A stretch of DNA of 9,519 bases from an uncultured Shinella sp. (GCA_946481465.1 CAMLOC010000080.1:1-9519); one strand, 5' to 3'. Numbered from the stretch's first letter, positions 1 to 6,322 are shown. Numbers and translations: made by a program. The notes: a model not told the origin generated them from the sequence alone.

Positions 1-265
1 CGTGACGAAATCCGCGCACGGTCTCAGGAAGCTGAGCGCGACACTGGCTGCCGAAGGTGGCGCCGCCACGCATCAGTTGCTCGCCCAGTATGGCTGGACG
101 AACATCGCGACGGCGGAGATCTACACCAAAGGCGTAGACCGGAAGCGGCTCGGCATCGAGACCAGCCGGATCGTCGCGGACCAGATCGGGAACATAAAAA
201 TCCCTCACCCTGATTCAGGTGAGGGGAAAAATCTGAAAAACACAATAAAATCAAAGGCGAAGTAG
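1..265 (+). CDS. Tyrosine recombinase / phage-type integrase, C-terminal fragment (5' end outside window)
   Basis: This is the C-terminal catalytic part of a site-specific tyrosine recombinase, which breaks and rejoins DNA through a covalent tyrosine intermediate. Counting from the first complete codon at base 2, the HxxR box is visible as HGLRK (His6, Arg9), followed by the Trp of YGWTN (Trp32) and the nucleophile Tyr41 in AEIYTK, in the usual order and spacing. The GTG at base 2 is internal to the reading frame and is not a start, because the N-terminal and core domains would lie before the window. After the catalytic tyrosine comes a charged, lysine-rich tail (about residues 60-87) whose DNA is AT-richer than the rest of the window and contains an 8-bp hairpin. 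The gene suggests the edge of an integrated element to the left, or a remnant of one. No tRNA target gene is visible downstream. Family call is confident; intactness cannot be judged. Confidence 0.85.
   Translation, partial: VTKSAHGLRKLSATLAAEGGAATHQLLAQYGWTNIATAEIYTKGVDRKRLGIETSRIVADQIGNIKIPHPDSGEGKNLKNTIKSKAK
202..225. repeat. Perfect 8-bp inverted repeat in the integrase tail
   Basis: CCCTCACC at 202-209 and GGTGAGGG at 218-225 form a perfect stem around an 8-nt loop. On the minus strand the hairpin is followed by a short T-rich run (ATTTTTATG), so it could terminate transcription entering from the right on that strand. On the plus strand it is followed by G and A, not T. No minus-strand gene is visible to its right, so its role is unknown. 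Confidence 0.4.
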
Positions 266-546
266 GCCGATTTTGGCCTCTCATCGCCCACCATTTTCCC
301 CGAAAATTCAATTCCATAAGTGAATTCAACACGCTTTGCGCGGGGAACCGCCGTTTCCAGGCCCACAGCCTCTTTCGCAGCTCGCGGAGAATTGTCCTGC
401 GGGAAGAAGATTCCGATTGCAATCAGGGCCTGAGCCACTAGTTGACTGGGAAAAGAGCGGATTTGCAGCGAAAGTTCGGTCCATGATGTCCATGCACCGG
501 CAATCCGCCGACAGATCGGGCAAGATTCCGCGGATGGAACGTATAT
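266..546. other. Intergenic stretch with no convincing gene
   Basis: This gap between the integrase fragment and the ferredoxin-cyclase gene starts AT-rich and becomes GC-rich. It contains a 6-bp inverted repeat (AATTCA at 305-310, TGAATT at 321-326). The open frames here have no recognisable protein pattern or strong ribosome site. No tRNA, no clear -35/-10 pair and no attachment-site duplication were seen. The promoter of the downstream cyclase presumably lies here but could not be identified. Confidence 0.5.
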
Positions 547-552
547 GAGGGG
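547..552 (+). promoter_or_regulatory. Ribosome binding site deciding a TTG start
   Basis: GAGGGG lies 6 nt before the TTG at 559-561 and supports that non-ATG start for the ferredoxin-cyclase gene. The ATG at 545-547 is out of frame and reaches a stop after five codons. Confidence 0.6.
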
Positions 553-558
553 TTCTGC

Positions 559-2325
559 TTGAGCGGCAAGGTGACGCCGGAACAGCGTCTTGGCAGCGAA
601 GCCGACGAGCGCCCGGCGGTCTCCCGCGCGTTCCTGCGCCGGCTTCGGCAGTGGACGGGGCTGATCCTCTTCCTCTACGCGACGATGCACCTCCTCAACC
701 AGGCCTTCGGCATCCGTTCGCTGGCGGCGATGGAAATGGCCGGCACGGTGCTCTTCGCGCCGTGGCAGAGCCTGCCGGGGCGGGTGCTGCTTTACGGCGG
801 GCTCACCATCCACGCGGCCCTCGGGCTGCGGGCGCTTTATCGGCGCCGGCATCTGCGGCTTCCGGCGGTGGATGCCGTGCAGCTGGTCTTCGGCCTGGCC
901 ATTCCGGCCGTGCTCTTCGCCCATGCCGGGGCGATCGCCTATCTGAAGGGCGTCTACGGCGCGCGAATCGATTTCGACAAGACCGTCTACACGCTCTGGG
1001 TCCTCAGCCCCGACGTCGCCCTGCCCCGCCAGTTCCTGCTGATTCTCGTCGTCTGGATCCACGGCTACATCGGCGTGCGCGCTTGGTTGCGCGGAAAACC
1101 GTGGTATCCGCGCCATGTGCCGGTCCTGATGTCGCTCGCCACCCTGCTGCCGGTGCTGGCGGTGCTCGGCTTCATCAATGCGGGCCTCGACATGCGCGAT
1201 CTCGCGGCCCAGGGCGCCGGCGCCCTGCGGCCCGGCCTTGTCGACCTGCCGGGGTCGCCCGCCGCGACCGCGGCGACCGAGGCCAACGCGGTCGCGAACC
1301 GCCTCACCATGGGCTATCTCGCGCTGCTCGCTGGCATCCTCATCCTGCGCATGGCGCGGGACTGGCATGCCTCGCGGTTCGATTCGGTCCGGATCACCTA
1401 TCCCGGCGGCCGCGTCGTCTCCGTTCCCGTCGGCTTCAGCGTGCTGGAGGCGAGCCGCTGGTCGGCCATTCCGCATGCCTCCATCTGCGGCGGGCGCGGC
1501 CGCTGTTCGACCTGTCGCGTCGAGGTGACCGCCGGCGGCGAGACGCTGCCGCCGCCCGGCGGCGACGAGCAGCGCCTCCTGCGGCGCATCGGGGCCCCGC
1601 CCTCGGTACGGCTCGCCTGCCAGATCCGGCCGGACCACGACCTTGCCGTCGTGCCGCTCGTCCATTCCGCCGCCCCGGCGCTGCCGGCGAAGGGCGGACT
1701 GGGGCCGGCATCAGCGGCCCGCCGGGAGGCGGAGGTGGCCGCGCTCTTCGTCGACCTGCGCCAATCCACCCGCCTTGCCGACGATCGCCTGCCCTACGAC
1801 ACCTTCTTCATCGTCGAGCGCTACATCAAGGCCGTGTCCTCGGCGGTGCGGGCGAGCGGCGGCCATGTCACCAACATCGCCGGCGACGGCGTCATGAGCG
1901 TCTTCGGCACCGACGGGCCGACGCATGACGCGGCGCGCGACGCCTTCCGTGCGGCGCTGCGTCTGTGGGAGGGGATCGACGCCCTGAACGGCGAACTGCG
2001 GCAGGAGCTGAGCGAGCCGCTGCGCATCGGCATCGGCCTGCATGTCGGGGTCGCGGTGGTCGGGACGGAGTGGACGGGCGGCCTCGAGGGCATGCCCTTC
2101 CTCGGCGACACCGGCAATGTCGCCGCGCGCCTGGAGGCCCAGACCAAGCAATTGGGCGCGACGCTCATCGCCTCGAAGGAGGCGATCCTGATGGCGGCGG
2201 GAGAACCGCACGACTTCACCTTCGCCCCCGTCATGCTGGCCGGCAAGCAGGAGCCGATCGAGGTCCTGTGCTTCCGCGACAGCGACGCGCTTCGCCGGCT
2301 CGTCGGCGCGCCCGCTTCCGCCTGA
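559..2325 (+). CDS. Membrane class III nucleotide cyclase with cytochrome-b-like anchor and [2Fe-2S] ferredoxin domain
   Basis: This 588-aa protein probably makes cyclic AMP at the cytoplasmic face of the inner membrane in response to redox state. About six hydrophobic helices lie in residues 32-265. His44, His85, His122 and His168 sit inside the first four, as expected for b-heme ligands in succinate dehydrogenase/fumarate reductase-like anchors. A [2Fe-2S] ferredoxin domain follows (about 275-368), with Cys310, Cys316, Cys319 and Cys354 in a C-x5-C-x2-C...C pattern like adrenodoxin-type ferredoxins. The cyclase domain (about 392-575) has metal-binding Asp399 (FVDL) and Asp443 (GDGVMS), and transition-state Asn520 and Arg524 (GNVAAR). 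The lysine usual four residues before GD is Asn439, and the Asp/Thr/Ser position is Pro513, so purine preference is uncertain. From memory, the closest described protein is Sinorhizobium meliloti CyaC, a redox-controlled cyclase with a diheme-b anchor; orthology is untested. The TTG start is backed by a GAGGGG site. The gene appears to be transcribed alone. Confidence 0.85.
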   Translation: MSGKVTPEQRLGSEADERPAVSRAFLRRLRQWTGLILFLYATMHLLNQAFGIRSLAAMEMAGTVLFAPWQSLPGRVLLYGGLTIHAALGLRALYRRRHLRLPAVDAVQLVFGLAIPAVLFAHAGAIAYLKGVYGARIDFDKTVYTLWVLSPDVALPRQFLLILVVWIHGYIGVRAWLRGKPWYPRHVPVLMSLATLLPVLAVLGFINAGLDMRDLAAQGAGALRPGLVDLPGSPAATAATEANAVANRLTMGYLALLAGILILRMARDWHASRFDSVRITYPGGRVVSVPVGFSVLEASRWSAIPHASICGGRGRCSTCRVEVTAGGETLPPPGGDEQRLLRRIGAPPSVRLACQIRPDHDLAVVPLVHSAAPALPAKGGLGPASAARREAEVAALFVDLRQSTRLADDRLPYDTFFIVERYIKAVSSAVRASGGHVTNIAGDGVMSVFGTDGPTHDAARDAFRAALRLWEGIDALNGELRQELSEPLRIGIGLHVGVAVVGTEWTGGLEGMPFLGDTGNVAARLEAQTKQLGATLIASKEAILMAAGEPHDFTFAPVMLAGKQEPIEVLCFRDSDALRRLVGAPASA

Positions 2326-2345
2326 CCCAGCTTGACGCGCCAGGC

Positions 2346-2375
2346 TTGACAGACGCCGCGAAAAATAAGAACATA
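2346..2375 (+). promoter_or_regulatory. Predicted sigma-70 promoter of the SOS micro-operon
   Basis: A consensus -35 element, TTGACA, lies at 2346-2351. AACATA at 2370-2375 is an imperfect -10 element with an 18-bp spacer. The -10 region overlaps the LexA box, the usual arrangement for repression. It precedes the two small genes starting at 2399 and begins just after the cyclase stop at 2325. Confidence 0.55.
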
Positions 2376-2383
2376 TAGGGAAC
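2369..2383 (+). promoter_or_regulatory. LexA (SOS) box, GAAC-N7-GAAC
   Basis: GAAC at 2369-2372 and GAAC at 2380-2383 are separated by exactly seven bases (ATATAGG). This direct repeat is the established LexA site of alphaproteobacteria, written GTTC-N7-GTTC on the other strand. It sits 16 bp before the ATG at 2399 and overlaps the predicted -10 element. DNA damage should therefore derepress the two small genes. No other exact copy was noticed by eye in the window. Confidence 0.75.
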
Positions 2384-2398
2384 AAAACGGAGGTGCCG

Positions 2399-2566
2399 AT
2401 GCAAAGCGATGCCGTCGAACGGGCCCTGGCCGAAGTTGCCGCCTGCCGGGCCCTGCGTGAGAAACAGCTGGCGCACCGGGCAGAATTCCAGCGCAAGCTG
2501 GAGGCGGTCGCCAAGCCTCTCTATGTGCTGAAGTCCAAGACCCAACTGGAGCTGCGGCTGCAATGA
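2399..2566 (+). CDS. Small helical protein of unknown function, SOS-controlled (55 aa)
   Basis: I do not recognise this 55-aa protein. The ATG at 2399 has a strong ribosome site, GGAGG at 2389-2393, 5 nt upstream. The protein (MQSDAVERALAEVAACRALR at its start) has no signal peptide or hydrophobic helix. Its alternating charged and aliphatic residues suggest one long amphipathic helix or coiled coil, ending in the basic stretch LYVLKSKTQLELRLQ. Its stop overlaps the start of the next gene (ATGA at 2563-2566), which indicates translational coupling. The LexA box and TTGACA promoter directly upstream imply induction by DNA damage. By position it could be a damage-inducible regulator, such as a small inhibitor or partner protein, but nothing in the sequence proves that. 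Confidence 0.65.
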   Translation: MQSDAVERALAEVAACRALREKQLAHRAEFQRKLEAVAKPLYVLKSKTQLELRLQ

Positions 2567-2757
2567 TGCACATTGTGGGACGACAGGGCGGTATCGTGCG
2601 CGAGGAAGCCGCCGAGATCCTCGCCCTTCACAACGGCGATGCGCTGGAGGCCCTGCGCACGCTGATCGCCGAACGGGACGCCGTCGAGGAACGGCTTGCC
2701 GTCGCGACGCTCGTCATGCGACGGCAATGCGAGGCCGAGGGCCGGCCCGGAGGATGA
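2563..2757 (+). CDS. Small protein of unknown function, coupled to the upstream SOS gene (64 aa)
   Basis: This is the second gene of the pair. It starts with ATGATG, the first ATG overlapping the TGA stop of the previous gene, so it depends on the same promoter and probably on ribosomes arriving from upstream. The 64-aa product is soluble and largely helical. Its central segment (about 13-45) consists of two acidic, alanine/leucine-rich helices separated by HNGDALEALRTLI, which loosely recalls a helix-turn-helix or UBA-like bundle. That resemblance is visual only. It has two methionines at the start, one cysteine (Cys56), and a glycine/proline-rich end. It converges on the PycTM-like gene with a 66-bp gap. 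Function unknown; confidence that it is coding rests on the ATGA overlap and the upstream regulation. Confidence 0.6.
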   Translation: MMHIVGRQGGIVREEAAEILALHNGDALEALRTLIAERDAVEERLAVATLVMRRQCEAEGRPGG

Positions 2758-2769
2758 AATCCGTCGCCC

Positions 2770-2783
2770 CGGGATCGATCCCG
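2770..2783. terminator. 14-bp palindrome between convergent genes, possible terminator stem
   Basis: CGGGATCGATCCCG is a perfect 14-bp palindrome in the 66-bp gap between two genes that point at each other. A hairpin here could help end transcription from both sides, but there is no T-run on either side and almost no loop, so it is weak as an intrinsic terminator. Confidence 0.3.
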
Positions 2784-2823
2784 TCCGTCCGGGCGCGGCT
2801 GGAATCGGCGATCGCGTCAGCCC

Positions 2824-3366
2824 CTAGCGCGTCGCGAGCAGCGCGACATAGGCGATGACCGTCATCAGGAGGCCGCGGAACGCGAAGCCGACGAAGCGGT
2901 ACTTGTCGCGGGCGATGGAGGCCATGACGTCGGCATTCTGCAGATACTGCTCGAAGAGATAGCCGATATCGCGTTCGTGCGCCGCCTTGCGAAAGCCCTC
3001 GCGGTGATGCGGCCAGGCGCCCCAGAACAGCGAGGTCGCCTTGTCGACGCGGCGCGGCAGCACGACGAGGATCGCCGAGACGATGGAGAAGATCAGCGCG
3101 AAGGCGAGCAGGCCGGAAAACACGATCGTCGTGAGGTTGCCCTCTGCATAGCGCGCCCAGGTGAAGACCGCGCGGCTTTCGGTGGAGGTGACCAGCAGCG
3201 CGATCATGAAGGTGAAGATATAGGCGGCCTTCTGGTCGGAGATCTTCACCTGGTCGTAGAAGACGTCGTTGATGCGGCGCAGATGATCGAAATGTTCCAG
3301 CGCGATGCCCTGCGTGCCGTCGAGGGCCCGCTCCAGGCCGGTCTGCCGCGTTTCCTGTGCCGTCAT
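2824..3366 (-). CDS. PycTM-like membrane effector (Pycsar effector family, DUF5706-type)
   Basis: This 180-aa inner-membrane protein has the layout of PycTM, the membrane effector of Pycsar antiphage systems, which is triggered by a cyclic pyrimidine nucleotide and damages the membrane. A helical, charged N-terminal part (1-43) leads to SDQKAAYIF at the first membrane segment (about 46-61). A second segment follows (78-103), ending in LPRR, then a cytoplasmic loop with LFWGAW and IGYLFEQYLQNADVMASIARDKYRF. A third segment (157-177) closes the protein. The conserved-looking DQKA before helix 1 and ARDKYRF before helix 3 are what made me choose this family. The ATG at 3366 has AGAGG 4 nt upstream. 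Unlike described Pycsar operons, no small soluble cyclase is adjacent in the same direction. Instead it is head-to-head with a CHASE2 receptor cyclase. Its role could be defence or housekeeping cyclic-nucleotide response. The family call rests on motif memory without a search. Confidence 0.7.
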   Translation of the reverse strand: MTAQETRQTGLERALDGTQGIALEHFDHLRRINDVFYDQVKISDQKAAYIFTFMIALLVTSTESRAVFTWARYAEGNLTTIVFSGLLAFALIFSIVSAILVVLPRRVDKATSLFWGAWPHHREGFRKAAHERDIGYLFEQYLQNADVMASIARDKYRFVGFAFRGLLMTVIAYVALLATR

Positions 3367-3395
3367 GTCGCCTCTACCCTTCCTGCATTCGTCCC

Positions 3396-3423
3396 GTGAT
3401 AGCCGAGTGCCTTGGGAAAGCAA
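3396..3423 (-). promoter_or_regulatory. Candidate promoter for the PycTM-like gene
   Basis: On the minus strand TTGCTT (3418-3423) and TATCAC (3396-3401) are separated by 16 bp, about 30 bp before the ATG at 3366. Both hexamers are imperfect, so this is only a candidate. Confidence 0.3.
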
Positions 3424-3467
3424 CGGCCGGGCCTTGCCGCCGCTTGACTTTTTCGGGGGGATGACGA

Positions 3468-3487
3468 GTTCTGGTTGCATGCAGAAC
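3468..3487. promoter_or_regulatory. Inverted repeat GTTCTG-N8-CAGAAC in the divergent promoter region
   Basis: Perfect 6-bp arms at 3468-3473 and 3482-3487 flank an 8-bp centre. They lie between the divergent PycTM-like and CHASE2-cyclase genes, about 18 bp after a TTGACT hexamer (3444-3449). The size and position suit a dimeric regulator, but the repeat matches no operator I know. A 6-bp repeat may also occur by chance. Confidence 0.3.
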
Positions 3488-3549
3488 CTCAGCCCGCCGC
3501 CCGGCCAGCCGACCTCACCAGCCCTGCGGCGCGCCGCCGGGAGCCGCGC

Positions 3550-5508
3550 ATGAGCGCGGCGCTGCGCCTTCCCCATCGCTGGTCGCGCCGCACCCGCCGG
3601 CTTGCCGTGCTCGCCCTTGCGGTCTGCGCGCTCGTCTCGGCGCTCGCGCAGCTTCCGGCCTGGTCGCTCGCGGACCTGCGTGCCTTCGACTATCTTTCCA
3701 CCATCGACGATCCGCGCCCGCCGGCGGGAGGGCCGGTGGTCGTCGCGATCGACGAGCCGTCGCTGGCGGAGATCAATGCGCAATGGCCCTGGCCGCGCGA
3801 ACTGCACGGCCGGCTGGTGGAAAGCCTGCGCCGGGCCGGCGCCACGGCGATCGGCCTCGACATCATTTTCGCCGAACCGTCCAATCCCGCCTCCGATGCC
3901 GCCTTTGCCGCAACGCTCGGCCCGGACGTGGTGCTGGCCGGCGACGAGAGCGTCATCGTCACGCCGCAGGCCGAGCAGCTTCTGCGCACGACCCCGCTGC
4001 CGGCCTTCGCCGAGGCGGGCGCAGTGACGGGCATCGCCGCGATCACGCTCGGCGGCGACGGCGTCTTCCGCGACCTGCCGCGCTACGAGGACGGCTTTGC
4101 GCTCGCGCTCGCCCGCATCGCGGGCAAGGCCGCGGTCTCGCCCGAGGACAAGCTGCTGCAATCCTTCGGCCCCGCGCGCAGCTATCCGACGGTCTCCTAT
4201 TACCAAGCGCTCGATCCGGAAAACATGCTGCCGAAGGACACGTTCACGGGCCGCGTGGTCATCGTCGGCCTCAGCCTGCAGAACGCACCCGTCATCAATT
4301 CCGGCGGCGCCGACGCCTTCGCCACGCCCTATACGGTCCATACCGGGCGGCTGGTGTCGGGCGCGGAAATCCAGGCGACGATCCTCGACAATCTCACCGC
4401 CGGGGCCGCGATCGCTCGGGCCGGCACGCCGCTTTCCATCCTCGCCGTCGCGCTCGCCGCCCTGCTTTCGGCGGCGATCGTGCGCCGCGCGACGCGCTGG
4501 CAGACGGCCGTGCTCGGCGGCCTTGCAAGCGTTGCGCTCGCCCTCCTCAGCTTCGCGCTCATGCGCGAGGCCCATCTCTTCGTCTCCCCCATCGCCCCCA
4601 CCATCGCGCTGCTGCTGGTCGCGGCGGGCCAGACGGCGCTCGATTACGCGGAGGAACGGCGCCGGCGCCGCGAGATCGTGCGCGCCTTCTCGCAATATCT
4701 CTCGCCCACCCTCGTCGAGCGCCTCGCGCGCGATCCCTCGCAGCTGAAACTCGGCGGCGAGCGGCGCACGCTCTCCATCCTGTTTTGCGACGTGCGCGGC
4801 TTCACCACCATCGCCGAGACGATGAAGGACGATCCGGAGCAGCTGACGACGCTGATCAACCGGCTGCTGACGCCGCTCTCCGACATCGTGCTGAAGCACG
4901 GCGGGACGATCGACAAATATATCGGCGACTGCGTGATGGCCTTCTGGAACGCGCCGCTCGACGACGAGGACCATGCCCGCCACGCCGTCGCCGCTGCGCT
5001 CGACATGCTCGACGTAATGGCGACGCTGAACGCGAAGCTGCAGGCGGAGGCGATGGCCACCGGCAGCCCCTATCATGCGCTGCGCATCGGTATCGGCATC
5101 AACACCGGCGAATGCGTCGTCGGCAACATGGGCTCCTCGCAACGCTTCGACTATTCGGTGCTCGGCGACGCGGTGAACCTCGCCTCGCGCCTGGAGGGCG
5201 CCTCGAAGGCCTATGGCGTGCCGTTGCTCATCGGCGAAAGCACCGCGCACCTGGCGGCGGCGGATTTCGCGGTGCTCGAACTCGACCGCATCACCGTCAA
5301 GGGCCGCAGCGTCGCCGCCCCCGTCTTCACCGCCATCCGCGCCCTGCCGGATGCGGCGAAGGCGCTGCATGCCCGTTTCGTCGAGGACAAATATGCCGGG
5401 CGGCTCACCGCCGACGATGCGGCCTTCGACACGCTGGTCGAGGCCGCCCCGGTGCTAGCGCCCTACTATGCGACCGTCCGGTCCGAGCATGTGCCCGGCG
5501 GGGCGTAG
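3550..5508 (+). CDS. CHASE2-domain receptor adenylate cyclase (class IIIb)
   Basis: This 652-aa membrane receptor converts ATP to cyclic AMP, probably in response to an extracytoplasmic signal. An N-terminal membrane segment (about 17-35) is followed by a CHASE2 sensor domain (about 40-285), seen in VVVAIDEPSLAEINAQWPWP and the AGATAIGLDIIF stretch, then three closely spaced membrane helices (about 294-312, 318-337, 345-363). A basic linker (RRRREIVRAFSQYLSP) leads to the cyclase domain (about 405-595). Catalytic residues are complete: metal-binding Asp414 (FCDVRGF) and Asp460, adenine-selecting Lys456 (DKYIGD) with Ser536 at the partner position as in class IIIb enzymes, and transition-state Asn543 and Arg547 (NLASR). 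I chose ATG 3550, with GGGAG 6 nt upstream, over the in-frame TTG at 3475, which adds a proline/arginine-rich stretch and lacks a good ribosome site. It is divergent from the PycTM-like gene and ends 3 bp from hutC. Confidence 0.9.
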   Translation: MSAALRLPHRWSRRTRRLAVLALAVCALVSALAQLPAWSLADLRAFDYLSTIDDPRPPAGGPVVVAIDEPSLAEINAQWPWPRELHGRLVESLRRAGATAIGLDIIFAEPSNPASDAAFAATLGPDVVLAGDESVIVTPQAEQLLRTTPLPAFAEAGAVTGIAAITLGGDGVFRDLPRYEDGFALALARIAGKAAVSPEDKLLQSFGPARSYPTVSYYQALDPENMLPKDTFTGRVVIVGLSLQNAPVINSGGADAFATPYTVHTGRLVSGAEIQATILDNLTAGAAIARAGTPLSILAVALAALLSAAIVRRATRWQTAVLGGLASVALALLSFALMREAHLFVSPIAPTIALLLVAAGQTALDYAEERRRRREIVRAFSQYLSPTLVERLARDPSQLKLGGERRTLSILFCDVRGFTTIAETMKDDPEQLTTLINRLLTPLSDIVLKHGGTIDKYIGDCVMAFWNAPLDDEDHARHAVAAALDMLDVMATLNAKLQAEAMATGSPYHALRIGIGINTGECVVGNMGSSQRFDYSVLGDAVNLASRLEGASKAYGVPLLIGESTAHLAAADFAVLELDRITVKGRSVAAPVFTAIRALPDAAKALHARFVEDKYAGRLTADDAAFDTLVEAAPVLAPYYATVRSEHVPGGA

Positions 5509-5511
5509 GCC

Positions 5512-6270
5512 CTAAGCGCCCTGCTTGGGATGCGAGGGGGCGAACTCGGCGACCAATTCGTGCTTCTCGCCGGGATAGGTCAGCCGCACATGGGTGACGT
5601 AGAGGCCGCCGCTCCAGGTGCGGCGCTCCACGACGAGACAGGGCGTGCCGGGCGCGATCGCCAGGAGTTCGGCGGCGCGGGCATCGGCGCCGACCGCGCG
5701 GATGCGGTGCTCGGCGGCGCTCCAGGGCACGCGGCTGATCAGCCAGGCGCCCGGCGCGGTGCCCTCGAAGCTCTCGTCGGCCGCTTCCGGCACCGCTTCG
5801 AGGTTGATGAGGCGGTCTTCCAGGCAGAACGGCTGCGCGCCGGCGAAATGCAGGGCGGAAATGTCCGTCAGCCGGGCCTTTTCGGAAAGCTCCATCAGCC
5901 GCCGGTCGGCGGCTTTCGCGGCGCGGTTTACCCGCGTGCGCCGCGTGTAGCGATACGGCAGGCCGAGCGATTCGACCTCCAGGCGGATATCGTGGATTTC
6001 CAGCACCGCCGACTGGGCGTGCGGATGGGTGACATAGCTGCCGGATTTGCGCCGGCGCTCGATCAGGCCGCGCTTGACGAGCTCGGTTATCGCCTTGTTC
6101 ACCGTCATGCGCGAGCATTGGTACTGCTCGGTCAGTTCGTGCTCGAAGGGAATGCGGTGGCCCGGCGGCCATTCGCCCGAAAGGATCCTGCCCTCCACAT
6201 CCTCCAGGATGCGGCGATGCAGCGACGGCTCCCTGGCCTCGCCCTGCCTGTTGTCCCCGACGGTGGAAAT
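5512..6270 (-). CDS. hutC: Histidine utilisation repressor HutC (GntR family); start codon uncertain
   Basis: HutC is the DNA-binding repressor of histidine catabolism and is released by urocanate. The winged helix-turn-helix spans roughly residues 17-85 (SLHRRILEDVEGRI, IPFEHEL, CSRMTVNKAI, RRRKSGSYV), and a UTRA effector-binding domain fills about 100-248. The nearest ordinary start, GTG at 6198, would remove SLHRRILED from the first DNA-binding helix and has its GGAGG only 2 nt away. The frame stays open upstream to the hutF stop, but contains no ATG, GTG or TTG. I place the start at the rare codon ATT 6270, with GGAGG 5 nt upstream, giving 252 aa, a normal HutC length; this is an inference. 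The gene follows hutF in the same direction and should share its promoter, making it autoregulated through the operator at 7769-7780. It converges on the CHASE2 cyclase gene, 3 bp apart. Confidence 0.88.
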   Translation of the reverse strand: MSTVGDNRQGEAREPSLHRRILEDVEGRILSGEWPPGHRIPFEHELTEQYQCSRMTVNKAITELVKRGLIERRRKSGSYVTHPHAQSAVLEIHDIRLEVESLGLPYRYTRRTRVNRAAKAADRRLMELSEKARLTDISALHFAGAQPFCLEDRLINLEAVPEAADESFEGTAPGAWLISRVPWSAAEHRIRAVGADARAAELLAIAPGTPCLVVERRTWSGGLYVTHVRLTYPGEKHELVAEFAPSHPKQGA

Positions 6271-6322
6271 GATCGCCTCCGCGCTTGCCGGGCGCAGATT
6301 CGCCCGGTCTAAAAAGTCATAG

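Noticed and set aside
336..548. 70-codon open frame before the cyclase gene
   Set aside because: It has no clear ribosome site, low-complexity composition and no recognisable motif.
266..558. tRNA gene as integrase target
   Set aside because: No T-loop GGTTCGA-type sequence or cloverleaf pairing was found in this stretch.
205..1665. Long minus-strand open frame of 486 codons
   Set aside because: It is antisense to the ferredoxin-cyclase gene, rich in Arg/Gly/Asp/Gln without domain pattern, and typical of high-GC shadow frames.
3475..3549. TTG start of the CHASE2 cyclase 25 codons upstream
   Set aside because: It lacks a good ribosome site, adds a Pro/Arg/Ala-rich stretch, and overlaps the inverted repeat. 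ATG 3550 has GGGAG 6 nt upstream.
3367..5370. Upstream extension of the PycTM-like frame to 848 codons on the minus strand
   Set aside because: The extension is antisense to the CHASE2 cyclase and has low-complexity composition. The ATG at 3366 has its own ribosome site and begins the recognisable protein.
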